Source: Byssothecium circinans (Eukaryota > Ascomycota > Dothideomycetes > Pleosporales > Massarinaceae). From it: 64,000 nt of DNA. Both the position numbers and the translations under genes were made by a program. The notes beneath the pieces are model-generated. The model was not told where the DNA came from. It did no database searches and saw only the letters and a list, made by a program, of their open reading frames with translations. The stretch spans positions 659,213-723,212 of the forward strand of contig ML976995.1 of NCBI GenBank assembly GCA_010015675.1. Reading direction: 5' to 3'. Positions 1-11,480 of the stretch are shown here, one piece after another. The first letter of the stretch is position 1; each line of letters starts with the position of its first letter.

Positions 1-1033
1 GCAATCTATCGCCGACAATACATACATACTGTGGGGCAGTGTCATAGTGGTGAAAGACGAGGTGAGGTCGGGTGAGAGACATGGCCGTGAGTGGTGGAAG
101 GGACGACGTCGGAGAGAGGCTGAAGGTTGACAGGGGCTCGGTAGCGCATGGCCCGTGCGCAGCGCCGTTTTAGACGGCTGTCCCGTCTTTTAGCCTAACC
201 TCTTCCACATCAATCTTTCATATCGTCTTCATCAATCCCGGCCTCCCCCACAGCATCTTTGCCGTATGCTGCATTGTACAGCAAGCCGGATCCAAATGAA
301 GCCTGGCGTGGTAGATGACGCCTGCAATTTGCCAAAACACGAGCTTGCGTGGAAGCTGCCTCGCCCACTCCAGCCGGCGTAGGGACGCGTCGGCCTCAAT
401 ATGTCCCACCAGCTCGGTTCATCTTCTTGGACAGGAAGGCAGTTGTTATGATGGTCGCGGCGTGCCTGAGCGGCCACCATCTCGCAGACTCAGCACATGG
501 TCCACCATCCAGAGGGACTCAACCCGTGCGAGGAGGCTCTAGATGTCTACTCGTAAGTAGACCGGCAGCCCTTTCTAGATGCTAGACTCGATAGCCACAT
601 CTCTTCTCTAGATTGGTACTCCAAGTGGCCACACGTGGCGTAGAATCTTCCCCTCCCCTTGTTCGCTCATCAGATACGGGCCCGCCAAGAACCCTGTTCA
701 CCATTTTGCCCACTGTTACCTGAGGCTTACTGCACAGCAACCTCACAAACGAGTGCAGCTTCTATGTTACAGCGTACACTGCCAACTGCATATGGTCCTT
801 TGTCTAGCCGCGTCATGCTCTCGACCCGATACTGTTTTTGGCGCCTCTTCACGTATTCTGAGCGTCGAAATCGATAGTCTTCTTCGGATTCATATCCTCT
901 GTCTGGGTTCATACTTAGCCATTACCCAATATTTCACGTGGCGTTTCTGCCGAGGCCAGCCCTATTAAAACCTTCTAGGTCCCCATTATTTTTCTGCCCT
1001 CACGTTGTTGCCACCCAACTTTGTCGATACACA
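1..1033. other. Left-edge intergenic region / agd3 upstream
   Basis: No convincing coding sequence is visible on either strand; the short open frames lack domain-like sequence. It contains the promoter of the agd3 gene that follows. By synteny with the Aspergillus GAG cluster the glycosyltransferase gene gtb3 would be expected further left, but none of it is recognisable here. Confidence 0.6.
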
Positions 1034-3372
1034 ATGGCGTCGTCAACCTTCTCGTTGGTGAGGGTTTCCTTTTTTGCAGCTCTTTTTCTGTTCTCTCATT
1101 ATACCTTCGCCGAGGCTCCTGCTGCGATTTCGGGCGCAACGGTCTCCAGCACTCTCCTCGTCATTGCACGCGATCAAACAGCCGCCCAAAATGGTGCTAC
1201 TTCCGGTCTTCAGGGCTACGGAATACCATTCGAGGTTTTGACTGTCCCACAAGCCGGTATCTCAAATCTACCTGTTCTCAATGCCTCTGCGACCTACGGC
1301 AATTATGGAGGCATTGTCATCCTGAGCGATGTCGCCTACAACCACGACAACAACCAATACTACAGCGCATTGTCGAGTGTGCAATGGAAAGCGCTTTGGA
1401 ACTACCAAACGCAATTCGGTGTACGGATGGTTCGCCTTGATGCATTCCCCACCATTGAGTTTGGAACTGTCAGTCTTGGAGGTTCGGTAAATGATGAGCC
1501 AGTTACCTTCACCAATGTTACTGGCTTTCAAACCGCCGGATTGAAAATGTATGTTGCCACAATTTTTTCTTGTCAATTTAATTTGGAAGGCCCCTTGCAG
1601 ATCTCTATGCAGTTAATATGGTTGCATGTGTACCGTGTCTAACAGAGTTTGCAGGGGACAGAGCGTGAGCATCGCGAACATTTTTCACAGTCCAGCCCAG
1701 ATCACGAATACATCAATAGCTTGGGAAGTCGCCAAATTTGGCAATGTTGGAACCGCTGCTGTTATCAACCAGATTGGTGCTCGCCAGCAGATGGTATGGT
1801 TCATACCCTTCGCGTTGGACTGGGCTCCGTCATCGAGCTACCTACAACATGCATGGATCAACTGGGTCACCCGTGGACTCTATCTCGGATTCCGACGAAT
1901 CTACCTGAGCACCCAAGTCGACGATATGTTCCTCGAGACACCTATGTACCGGCCAAATGGACAGTCGTACCGATGTGTCGCAAATGATCTAGAAATGCAC
2001 GTCACTTGGCAAGCCCAACTCAACGCAAAGATGCCAAAAGGTTCGGAGTACTTTATTGAAATTGGGCACAATGGCAATGGTGACATTGAGGCATCCACCG
2101 ACACGAGTGAAGGTGCCCGCATTTGCACCCCGGCTACCGGTATTCAGTACCCCGATCAGGTCGATGGCCCACCAGACTATACGAAGCCTCCAGGTACCGG
2201 TACAGATATTTGGCCAGCAACTCCTACCATGTATAGCTGGAGTCTGCAATGTGCTGAGCTTGATGAGCTTCAGAATTGGTTTGCTAGCGACGGCAATCGT
2301 GATGCATTTGCGCACATTTCACACACATTGTAAGAATTTAACTTAGTGCGTCTCGCCTTTGACTGAATTATTGCAGCACTCACGAAGATCTTACCAATGC
2401 CACATATGCCGATACTTCCAAGGAGATCTCCTTCAACCAGGCTTGGTTGAAGCAAGTCGGTCTCGATGCAGCCAAGCGCTTCAGTCCGAAGGGCATTATC
2501 CCTCCCGCCATCACAGGTCTTTACAACGCCGACGCTCTAAAGGCATGGAAAGACAACGGAATTGTTAACGTTGTTGGCGACAACACGCGCCCTCGTCTTC
2601 TGAACACGCAGAACCGCTTTTGGCCACTCAACACAACCGTCGCAGATAACGGATTTGCTGGTATCAGTGTCATGCCTCGTTGGGCAACGGTCATCTACTA
2701 CAACTGTGATCTTCCAGCTTGCACTCTGCAGGAATGGATCGACACCTCTGGTGGGAAGGGTACCTTTACCGATCTTATGAACAGTGCTCGAGACACTGCT
2801 GTCAGGAACTTGATGGGTCTTCACTGGGATGCGTAGGTTCAACCTTATACCCTGTTGACTGCACAAATTAATAGTATATAGCTACATGTTCCATCAAGCC
2901 AACTTACGTGTCAACGACGTCCCGAAAACCACCGTTAATGGCAAGAGTGGCCAATACTCGCTCCTCATGACTTGGACCGAGATCATTACTGCCGAGATGA
3001 TGAGACTGTGGGTCTACCTCCTCAAAAACGCACCAATTCCCGCTCTGACATCTTACTAGTACCACCTGGCCCTTCAAGACCCTGAAGCACGACGACCTCG
3101 CCGCCGCCTTCGTCAACCGCCAAACCCGCGATCTCTGCCGACCTAGCCTAGCATGGAAAACCAGCACCGACGGTAGCGGCATCGAAAGCATTACCGTTTA
3201 CACCGCCGGCGGCAACAGATGCGGTACCACCATCCCTATCACTGTTCCTTCCACTCCGTCGTCCACCACTGGGGCGACCAAAGAGCAGGTTGGCACGGAC
3301 CCGCTTACGCTTTGGGTCACTATGAGCGGTGCGGCGCAGACATATACGTTCACCAAGCCAATTCTTTTATAA
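1034..3372 (+). CDS. agd3: Agd3-type secreted polysaccharide deacetylase (CBM87-CE18)
   Basis: Five exons (1034-1548, 1655-2329, 2377-2832, 2882-3007, 3060-3372) give about 694 aa with all phases consistent. The protein starts with a signal peptide (hydrophobic FFAALFLFSHYTFA). The N-terminal half resembles the carbohydrate-binding CBM87 region and the rest the CE18 deacetylase. The metal-site signature is visible: Asp-Asp in QVDDM (about residue 250) and the His-x3-His motif HTFTH, which is split by the intron at 2330-2376. Agd3 enzymes remove acetyl groups from GalNAc residues of galactosaminogalactan outside the cell, making the polymer cationic and adhesive. The downstream neighbours ega3, sph3 and uge3 belong to the same pathway. 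The tail is Ser/Thr-rich; I see no certain GPI signal. Family identity is from memory of conserved motifs; exon limits are by eye. Confidence 0.88.
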
Positions 3373-4992
3373 ATGTATGTATTGGACATGGGTGTGGTGT
3401 TGGTATCGCTGCGACGGGAAGATGACGGGATGTTGGAGGGGAGGGGTATACCCAGTAGCATCCTCTTCTTGCTACGTGAAAAGGTTTACTAAAAACTCAC
3501 CGCTGCGGGCATGTATTCGCCTAACAGGGAGCTTTCTGAGTCCTGATCCAGCATTGTTACACTATTTCCTTTTGCAAGTAACATACATCTAGTGCATCAT
3601 GCATCCATAGTCTCGTATTTTTAGATCTACTGCACATCATCTGTCTTGTCTAGTCTCCGCTTGTGCAGCAGCACACTCATATCTTGGTGCGTCGCCCAAT
3701 AGACCCCACATTCACCCCTAATCCCAATCGCGTTAGCTCCCTTGGCTCCTCCGATCTCACATCAAACACGGCCCGGTCTACCCGTATCTAGGTTTCGTCC
3801 CGCAATTCCTAGCCCCGCGGAGCGTTTATTTCTCCTGAAGGATTTATTTTTCCTGCCGCCAGCTAGTGCGGTGCAAGTGCGGAGCTGAGTGGAGTACCTC
3901 CATACCCCCACCACCCAAGGATCGCCGTTTATGTCAACGTCTAGCACGCAATAATTCCCGCCTCTAAGCTGAAAAGACACACCCATGTGGATTTCTGCGC
4001 ATGGGAGGCGAGGGAGAGCGGGGAAGGGGAGCAGAGCATAGCCACCATATATACGAGTTGAGCACATATGCATGTATACCGGGTATAAGGGGAAAGGATA
4101 ATTTAGAGATCTGCATGTTCGCACGTAATAAAGTTCTAAAGTCCGTGACCGGCCCTATAACCTATATACTGTTTAACTTTCTAAATAGTACGTACTGGAA
4201 TATACAGCCGTACCACATTAAATACCTAGTATACTCCAGCCTCCCTCCATAGCTCGTCCAAAAAATGGGCTACAATTCTCTCCCCAACGCTGCTTAAAAT
4301 ACCGTACATGTTGCCCCCACACAGAAACGGCCGAGCAGCGCCACATATTCCATTTATCTAGCGTCCCTTTGCATATGCATCCCACACCGCGGCGCGCTAA
4401 ACCCCAATCCGGCTCTTGTGGCCCTGCTGCATATATCCGTATAGTGGTTTTGAGGCGCTACTGCGGCACAAGCCTCTTGTTCCAATACTCTGGCTTCCGT
4501 GATTTCGTTTCTCGAACCGCGGCCGGTCGAGGTGGTGCGTGGCATTGGGGAGGCTAGGTTGTGTTATGTTTTTGGCGTTTTCGATCTCCGCACTCTTTGG
4601 CAACTACCTATTCTGTTTTCTTCGGGTGCTACGCCTCGCCGACTTGCCTTAGAGTAGAACAGCTGTTCGTGAACTACGTCGATTTTGCATCTCTGTGAGG
4701 AAGACTGGACTTTCTTCGTGGGCAGAGAGATTGAGTGTCGTCGACTTCAGTGTGTTTACCTGACCTCTCCGTTTTAATTTTTTTTCGGTTTTGGTTTGGT
4801 TTGGTTTGGTATAGCCTGCAGGTCCCGGGTCAAATACCCTACCTTACTCACGCCGGCCTGTCTATATGCTCCCCGCTTGAAGTCCCACATGCGCTTTCTC
4901 AAAACAAGGTCCTAGGAACACCGTTCGACTGTTTCTCTTCCATCGTTCTTTCTATCGTTCGACCACGAAGTTCGAGGGGGAAGGACGCGAAG
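3373..4992. other. Intergenic, agd3 to ega3
   Basis: About 1.6 kb with no recognisable gene, partly A+T-rich (around 4.1-4.25 kb). A pentanucleotide (GGTTT) run lies at about 4792-4816, upstream of ega3. An open frame extends upstream of the ega3 ATG, but it lacks the features of coding sequence. Confidence 0.6.
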
Positions 4993-6149
4993 ATGGAAGA
5001 AGGGAAACTCTCAACACACTACCGCCATGCATGGACGCTCCGACGAAAACTCCTAGTTTTCATCCCCCTCACCTTCCTCATCCTTAGCCTCGCTCTGGGC
5101 CTAGGTCTAGGGCTAACTCTAGGACGCGATGGCAACGATGACGATGATGATGAAGCGGGAAGCAACAAGACCTCACCCCTTCCCTCCCCATCAACCCCAC
5201 TCCTCTGGACACCTCCCCTGAATTCGACATGGCAAATCCTCCTCCAAAACCCCATACTCCCGCCCACGCCCTCATCCCCTCTCGTCCCAGACGTCGGCAT
5301 CTACGACCTCGATCTCTTCGACACCCCTGCGTCTACGATCGCCGCTCTGCACGCGTTGGGGAAGAAGGTGATTTGTTACTTCAGCGCTGGAACGTACGAA
5401 CCGGGGCGACCTGATAGCGGGCAGTTCCAAGAGGCGGATATGGGGAAAGCGGTGGAGGGATGGCCGGGGGAGCGGTGGGTGAGGTTGGGAAGCGAGGGAG
5501 TGAGGGGGATTGTTAGGGCGAGGGTGCGATTGGCAAGGGAGAAGGGGTGTGATGGGGTGGATCCAGATAATGTCGATGGTTATGTGAGTTATTTTGTCTC
5601 GGTTTTCTTCGTCTTTTCATGAATGAGCGAGGGTTTTGTCCTCTGGGAATTGTAGTATCTATTTGGAGATGTGTTTGTTGGAAATGTGGGAGTGAGAGGG
5701 ATATGATGGAAGCTAATGCGTATTCTGTGTGTGTGCAGCAAAACGACAACGGGCTGGGTTTAACGCCCCAATCTTCTATTTCCTTCATGTCATACCTCTC
5801 CAACCTCACCACACCTTTGAACCTCACCCTCGGCCTCAAGAATGCAGGAGATATCATCGCCACCGTGCTTCCTATCGTGCACTTCTCCGTCAACGAAGAG
5901 TGTGTCAAGGAGAACGAATGCGCGACATTCCATCAATTCATCGACGCCGGGAAACCCGTCTTCCACATCGAGTATCCCCAAGATGCCGGGAAGAAGCTGA
6001 GGGATAGCGAGGTGGGGAAATACTGCGGCGGGAAGGGAATGCAGGGGTTTAGCACGGTGATGAAGAAGATGGAACTTGATGGGTGGGTCGAGTATTGTGA
6101 TGGGAGGGTCGAGGTTACAGGTGTGAATCAGACAGAAGGGGCGCATTGA
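4993..6149 (+). CDS. ega3: Ega3-type endo-alpha-1,4-galactosaminidase (GH114)
   Basis: Two exons (4993-5583 and 5739-6149) encode about 333 aa. The N-terminus is cytoplasmic and basic, followed by one membrane segment (LLVFIPLTFLILSLALG, residues about 20-42), then an acidic Asp-run linker. This gives a type II membrane-anchored enzyme like A. fumigatus Ega3. The GH114 TIM-barrel motifs follow: VGIYDLDLFDTP, KVICYFSAGTYE and GVDPDNVDGY. The family hydrolyses alpha-1,4-linked galactosamine stretches of GAG. I chose the ATG at 4993 because it sits directly before the membrane anchor; the upstream in-frame ATGs add unlikely sequence. The position usually described as the catalytic Glu of the second motif is Asp here (residue about 190). 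The gene lies between agd3 and sph3 as in Aspergillus. Confidence 0.87.
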
Positions 6150-9100
6150 ATCGATCCCATTGATCCGTATTCACCTTGGTTTGCTTTCATCTTTGAGAAC
6201 CAAATATTTGGCAAACCGCCTCAACGTCTTCTCGGAGGATTGTAGCCCTTGGGACGATCTCCCGAGACAACCACAGGCCATGGCACCACACCACCCTCAC
6301 GACACGCGTCGTCTCTCGCGAGACTTCGTCCACTCTACGCTCGTGCTTTCGCATGTGCAGGAGGGTGTCTGTGTTGTTGCGTTCAGGGATCGACGTAAGC
6401 TCCTTCTTACAGTAGATGAAGGTTGCTCCTTCTAGGCAGGAACAAGGTTCCAGTGGCCTTCTAGAGTGAATGGAATTTAGAGTTTTCCGGCGGAGAACTT
6501 TTGCTAAGGTTTCAATGGATGCTGCGGAGGTCGGCCGAAGGAGCACGAAAGGTGAACCTGGGATTGCGGGGTGCATGGTGGCTGCGGATATGTAGGGTGA
6601 GAAGGGCTTCGTCAGCTCAATCAAGATTACGAGCTACAACCGTGCAACGTTAGCAACCGACATGGATATTGGGGCCGGTAATAATGGTTAGCCCTCTATG
6701 GTGGAAAAACTTTTGCTCGGACATGAGGCTCTTTCGGTAGGTGCGGGCTTCCAGTAGGATGCGTTGAAGATCCCCCTTCCCCGATCGCTGATCAAAAGGG
6801 TTTGAATTCGCCCCGATTGACTCCAAGAATGCCATGCAAGACGTCATTTTGCGTGCTTACGAGTACTTATTAACAGGCGGCTCGTATGTACTGTATGATG
6901 CAGGTTTGCCGTGCCAATGATAACCATGGGAAAAGCATCCAGCATCCGCCAGACCGTCGAGGTGACTCGCTGGCTAAATGTGAACCTCGTTGTTGCAGAA
7001 GAAACTCCTTGATCCCAGGTAAGAATGTAAAAAGGCCGGCGCCCACAAAACAGCCGGCGAAACGAGTTGTCGAGTGCTGTCTTCCAAGAGGCAGACCGGT
7101 CCGATTTCAAACTATTGACTTGTGAGACAAACCTTGCATGCTCTCCTCTCAATCTCGATATGGTTGGTATTCGATGCTCCTCTTTTCCAGACCTGCATTT
7201 GCATCTCGGCGGACTGGTCTAAAAAAGAAATTTTCGCGAAGTCATGAAACTTTCCCTCTTGATGCGTGTGGCGAACCTAGCTTCCGCCCTGAAGGTACGG
7301 GACCGGGGGCAGGGGAGCCTGGTGATCTGCAAGCGGGGTGAATGCGGGAAAACCACTTGAGATCGTTTTCTGTGGAGACTTGCAGCAAGCAGCGCGCTGA
7401 GCATGGATCGTGTTGGATTCGCCATGTGAGTTGAGGGTTGGACAATAGGATATTCGGTCTTCGCTTCTTTCGGCCCCGAGAATGTGTCGAAGAAGAGACA
7501 AGGTGTACGCGGCCTCACATCGACATGCTAAGTTCTTGAGTGCATATGAAATGAGAAGATTATTGACTCTGAAGTTAAGCGATGAGTTGCTTACCGCACT
7601 GGGAACGGTTAAGTTCAGTTCGTTTGCGGTAAGCTTCCGCGGAGATCAAGAATTGTGTGCAGTCAAAGTCATGTTAGGCTGACTAACGACACCCGGTGGC
7701 GGACTACAGCATGAGTTTAACGCACTTCCTTCTCGAGATATTGTGGTCTAAGCGAGAATGCTCCCGACGGTCGGGATGAGGCGGAGCCCTGGTCGACTGT
7801 AAACTATTCTCCGAAGCTTCGAGCATTGGGAGTGAACCGCTCCAACACCTGGGTGCTATTTGTGCTTTCATGCGGTGAATACGAAGTATTCTAATCGCTT
7901 TTGGAGTAGCACAAAGCGCTTTTCCAAAGGGGAGACGCCTCTCCATCGACAAAGTAGTCAAATTCGATCCCCTTTCAACTGGAAAGCCTGCTGTGTCTCG
8001 TGCCTATCATAGACATTGCCTATGCAGCACTTGGCGGACAGCTGTAGTCTGTGTATACTAAATACGAGGCTGAAAAAACTTGCATTGCACATCAGCCGTT
8101 CTAGGAGACAGTCTTCAAGCATGACTGACAGTGAGCTGCTTACGCTCGCATTGGGACTCGCTCAATCAGGCCATTCGACTGTATATCGTGCGGAGACTAC
8201 CTTAAACAAGAAGGAGCTGTACGTGTTGTTGTGCTACTAACAGGTGTTCATGGAGCGAGCTTCCATGGCGCTTCCAGTGAGGCGCATAATGTTGAGGATA
8301 CCAAGGCACGGTGAAAACGCACCAAAAACGCGGTGAGGCGTGTTCAGCGTATCGATCGCGCAACTCTGTCGTGCTTCTCCATGCACAGTTGCATTAGGAA
8401 GCGACTTGTAGATGCTGTTAAAATAGAGAATGCAGGCCGTGTAGGATACAAAGGGGCTGAGCGTGTCGGCCTGTGCAGGCTCTTTCCCCAAACATCGGTT
8501 GAGGACTTCTTCGATGCTGCATGCCCCCGTTTAGGGTGATGAACACGGTGCTCAATTTCGGTCCCCAAGCTGGCGGGCTCATAGCACGGTTTGGAAGGTT
8601 CTTAGCTGCCTGCCGTTTCCGGTCATCGCGATGCCGAAGTGGAGCTGCTCTCGAATGAAGACCTTCGTATCCGTGCGGACTGAAGCGCTCCGGGTGCTTT
8701 GACTGAACATATCTGGGGTCGCACTGAGTAGTACTAGGCTGAGTGCAAGTAAGACGTTGAGCTCAAAATACCGCATCGATGTGAATGTGTTGTCGGAAAG
8801 ATGGCTATGAAAGAGAGGTTCGGATTGTTCCGAGCCAGAATGCTGATAGAGATCGTTATGAGTTAGTGTTGAGCCGCCTTTACAAGTTACCGGATAACAT
8901 CTATATCGCGCCTTGTAAGAGTACCGAATTTTGAGATCGATCGAGGTCGGTAGTAAATCCTATGTCCGGCAGGCTTCACGTACCTGCAGTTGGCACGGTC
9001 GGAAGTGAGGGCCACGTCAACTGCGTAAAAGGTAGTGTGAAACTTTGGGTCAATTGCGGGGGTAAATTGAGGCTGTATAAAGACGATGCAGGGAAGCATT

Positions 9101-9830
9101 GAGTCTTGGAGGCGCTGGCACCGGCGTAGGGACCGTTGCTATGGTTTTGATGCAGGAAGATGAAGAGGCAGGGTTGAAATAGAGTGTTCAAGCGAATTTA
9201 GCACCGACTATGAGGGATTAGTGCAGGACTTCGTACAGGGGTGCCTCACCCCAGATCGCCTCTGTAAAAGCGGCGAGAATGCGTATACGGTCGTTGAGTT
9301 CCCTTGTGCTTCGCGGGGCAAAGGCAGGGTCGCTGCCGATCACTGCTTATTTTCGAAAGAGCAAATCTTCATTCGCCACCCCGTACCTGTTCCTGCTGGA
9401 TGGCGTGGATGGATTCTTCCGGCGGGCTCGCGGTCCGCACATTCGATGTAGTCAGGCTCCACATGAGTCTACTCATCTCAAGTTTGCGCCATCCAGCTAC
9501 CATCCCACATCATACATTCGTAACTGAGACCTTCTCGATTGTTGATATGCTCTATAAGCTGCGATCAGCGGTTTGCAAGCATGATCTAGCAAGCTTTTTC
9601 AGGTCTTTGGAAGAGCGATGGTCAGGAACATGACGTTCAGGTGCATCTATCGATATGCATATCATGATTTCAAGTCTCTAGAGTTTGGACTTCAGCGATA
9701 GTCTGATCTGAGTTGCTCTAGATTTAGAAACTTCTTGGGCGAGTTCTCTGCATTCCTTGCCCATTTGTATCATCCGCAATATCAGAGTGCTTCATTGTCA
9801 TGCAGAATGAAGCCCCAATGCAGCACCCAG
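6150..9830. other. Gene-poor 3.7-kb gap inside the GAG cluster, with coding-like debris
   Basis: No complete gene could be assembled. Several minus-strand pieces look protein-like but are interrupted. Around 9.1-9.3 kb there is a piece with EAIWG before a plausible GTGAGG intron. At about 8.95-9.19 kb another frame ends in DRANCR at a good CAG/GTACGT donor but contains a TAG. Around 7.7-7.96 kb a frame is broken by two TAG codons. An ORF starting near 8776 begins with a hydrophobic segment (LLALSLVLLSA). I cannot name a family. It may be a decayed gene, or an intron-rich one I failed to resolve. Confidence 0.4.
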
Positions 9831-10859
9831 CTAGCTGAACGATGTGTCTGAGCAGTCGACCAGAGTCAACAGATACGAATCGAATGCGGTGTAATCATGG
9901 GTACAGGTGAGCCAGATGCTGCGAGCAGCTGACAAAAGCCTTCTAATGATCAGTTCTGCATCGATGCTGCGCAGAGCTGGAGCAGAGTGCAGCATGAGGG
10001 CAAGCTTGATGCGATCGTACGATTGCGCTGCTTGAATGAACGCATCTGCACTAGCTGTCCAATTTTCGTAGGTGTCTTCAGATATGACAATAAGGTCAGC
10101 AAAGCTTGGTTCGCAGATGTATCGCTCGTCCGGCATAGGGCCTGGGTTGTGGACTGCCAAACTTTGTCAGCCCTGAAGTTGGTGACAGCCAACTGCCGAG
10201 TGTTAGATATCCAAGATCCAGATCACAAACCACCAAGTAAGACTACTCTGGAGAAAAGATCACCATAGGATGGATACCTCTATGAGCAGATCCGCCGACC
10301 TCGGGCTTTTGCGTGAGACGTGTGGCCATGCGAACAATGCCGAAATGAAAGAAGGCTGCCTTAACAACATCCACATCCTTTAATCCGGAGCTGGCGCGTA
10401 CAGCTTTCGGAATCGTCCGCAGGAATGACAAGTTTGCAGGAGTAAACTGCGTAGGAGTCTCGTCGAAGAAAATGCTGCTCAAAGCCAATGAGGAGTCGAA
10501 TTCACCCCATCCAGAGTACAAAGCGATCTCGTCCAGAACCGAGCTCAAATTTTTCATGCACCACGTGGTAGACACATAACCGACAACGCGGACATTGCCA
10601 AATGCATTCAATCTCTGAATGGCATGCGTATAGTCCTTGTTCGGCAGCGCGTCGTCGGCAGGCCCGCTGTTCGGGTTGACTATTGCCGTGAACTGCAGAC
10701 GCAGATGCGAGGAAGCTCTATTGCATTGTTAGTGTCCGTTGGTAGGGGAAGGGGGGGAAGATTGTTGGCCGAAGACGCGTACAGTTCATAGAATGCGTCC
10801 CACGCTCCGGAAGACGGAAAGATATAGAGCGGAACGATTACGTGTGCGTCCATGACCAT
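9831..10859 (-). CDS. sph3: Sph3-type glycoside hydrolase (GH135, spherulin-4-like)
   Basis: Three exons on the minus strand (10859-10783, 10717-10278, 10153-9831) splice in phase to about 279 aa. The family landmarks are in order: VPLYIFPSSGAW near the N-terminus, VNPNSGP (about residues 39-45), GYVSTTW, IFFDETP (Asp-Glu at about 111-112), NPGPMPD, and DLIVISED with a Glu at about 198. GH135 enzymes hydrolyse GAG and are required for GAG production in A. fumigatus. The Asp-Glu pair and the later Glu match the family's active-site pattern as I recall it. I see no signal or membrane segment in the first exon. Either the protein starts at this ATG, or an unrecognised upstream exon exists. The gene is divergent from uge3, with 621 bp between the starts. 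Confidence 0.85.
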
Positions 10860-11480
10860 CCGTGGTTGAGGATGTCGTGATGGACTTCAAGCCTTCCGTG
10901 CGACCAGCAAGGGAGGACTTCACGGTGCATTGAAAAGGACCAAAACTCGAGAAGGGTATGGGGGGAATGACTGGCCGTGCTCAGCTTGCTTCTGGGGAAC
11001 AGGGGATGGGGTTTGGGCGGCAATGGCTTGGGTCATCCCCAGGCTCCGAGCGGCAGACTCTGCGCTGTTATTGTACAGTATGTTCAGCTTGCAGGATACG
11101 TAAAATCAATAGAAGCATCTGTAGACCACGGCAGTGCGTACATTGTGGGCGTGTAGTCCAGTCAATGCCATACAAATTGTGCAGGGATCGTAACCGAATG
11201 TGGAATATATTCGAGAGTGCTAGACCAGACACCAAGTTCCCGACCAAAATAAATCGGGATGAAAAGGCCGGTCCATGCCAAGGGCGGCTCAGCATCCATG
11301 AAATTGGTCGATACTGGGAAAAACTTGCATCGAATTTGTTCTGCCTAATTGAGAACGTGCCTGGCGGGCCCATCAAAGCTTGAATGTATATAAGAGAATT
11401 GCACGTACCTTTCCGGGTCCGATCCAAGACAATCGCATTATTCTCCACCAGCTATCGTTTAACCTCCCATCACCATCGTC
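10860..11480. promoter_or_regulatory. Shared divergent promoter region, sph3 / uge3
   Basis: This 621-bp stretch separates two head-to-head GAG cluster genes and holds no convincing ORF. It is the natural place for joint control of Sph3 and Uge3. I scanned it for CGCG cores of StuA-like sites and found none. Confidence 0.55.

Noticed and set aside
4735..4992. Upstream in-frame extension of ega3
   Set aside because: It would put about 86 extra residues before the membrane anchor, starts in a T-rich leader and is not like other Ega3 proteins.
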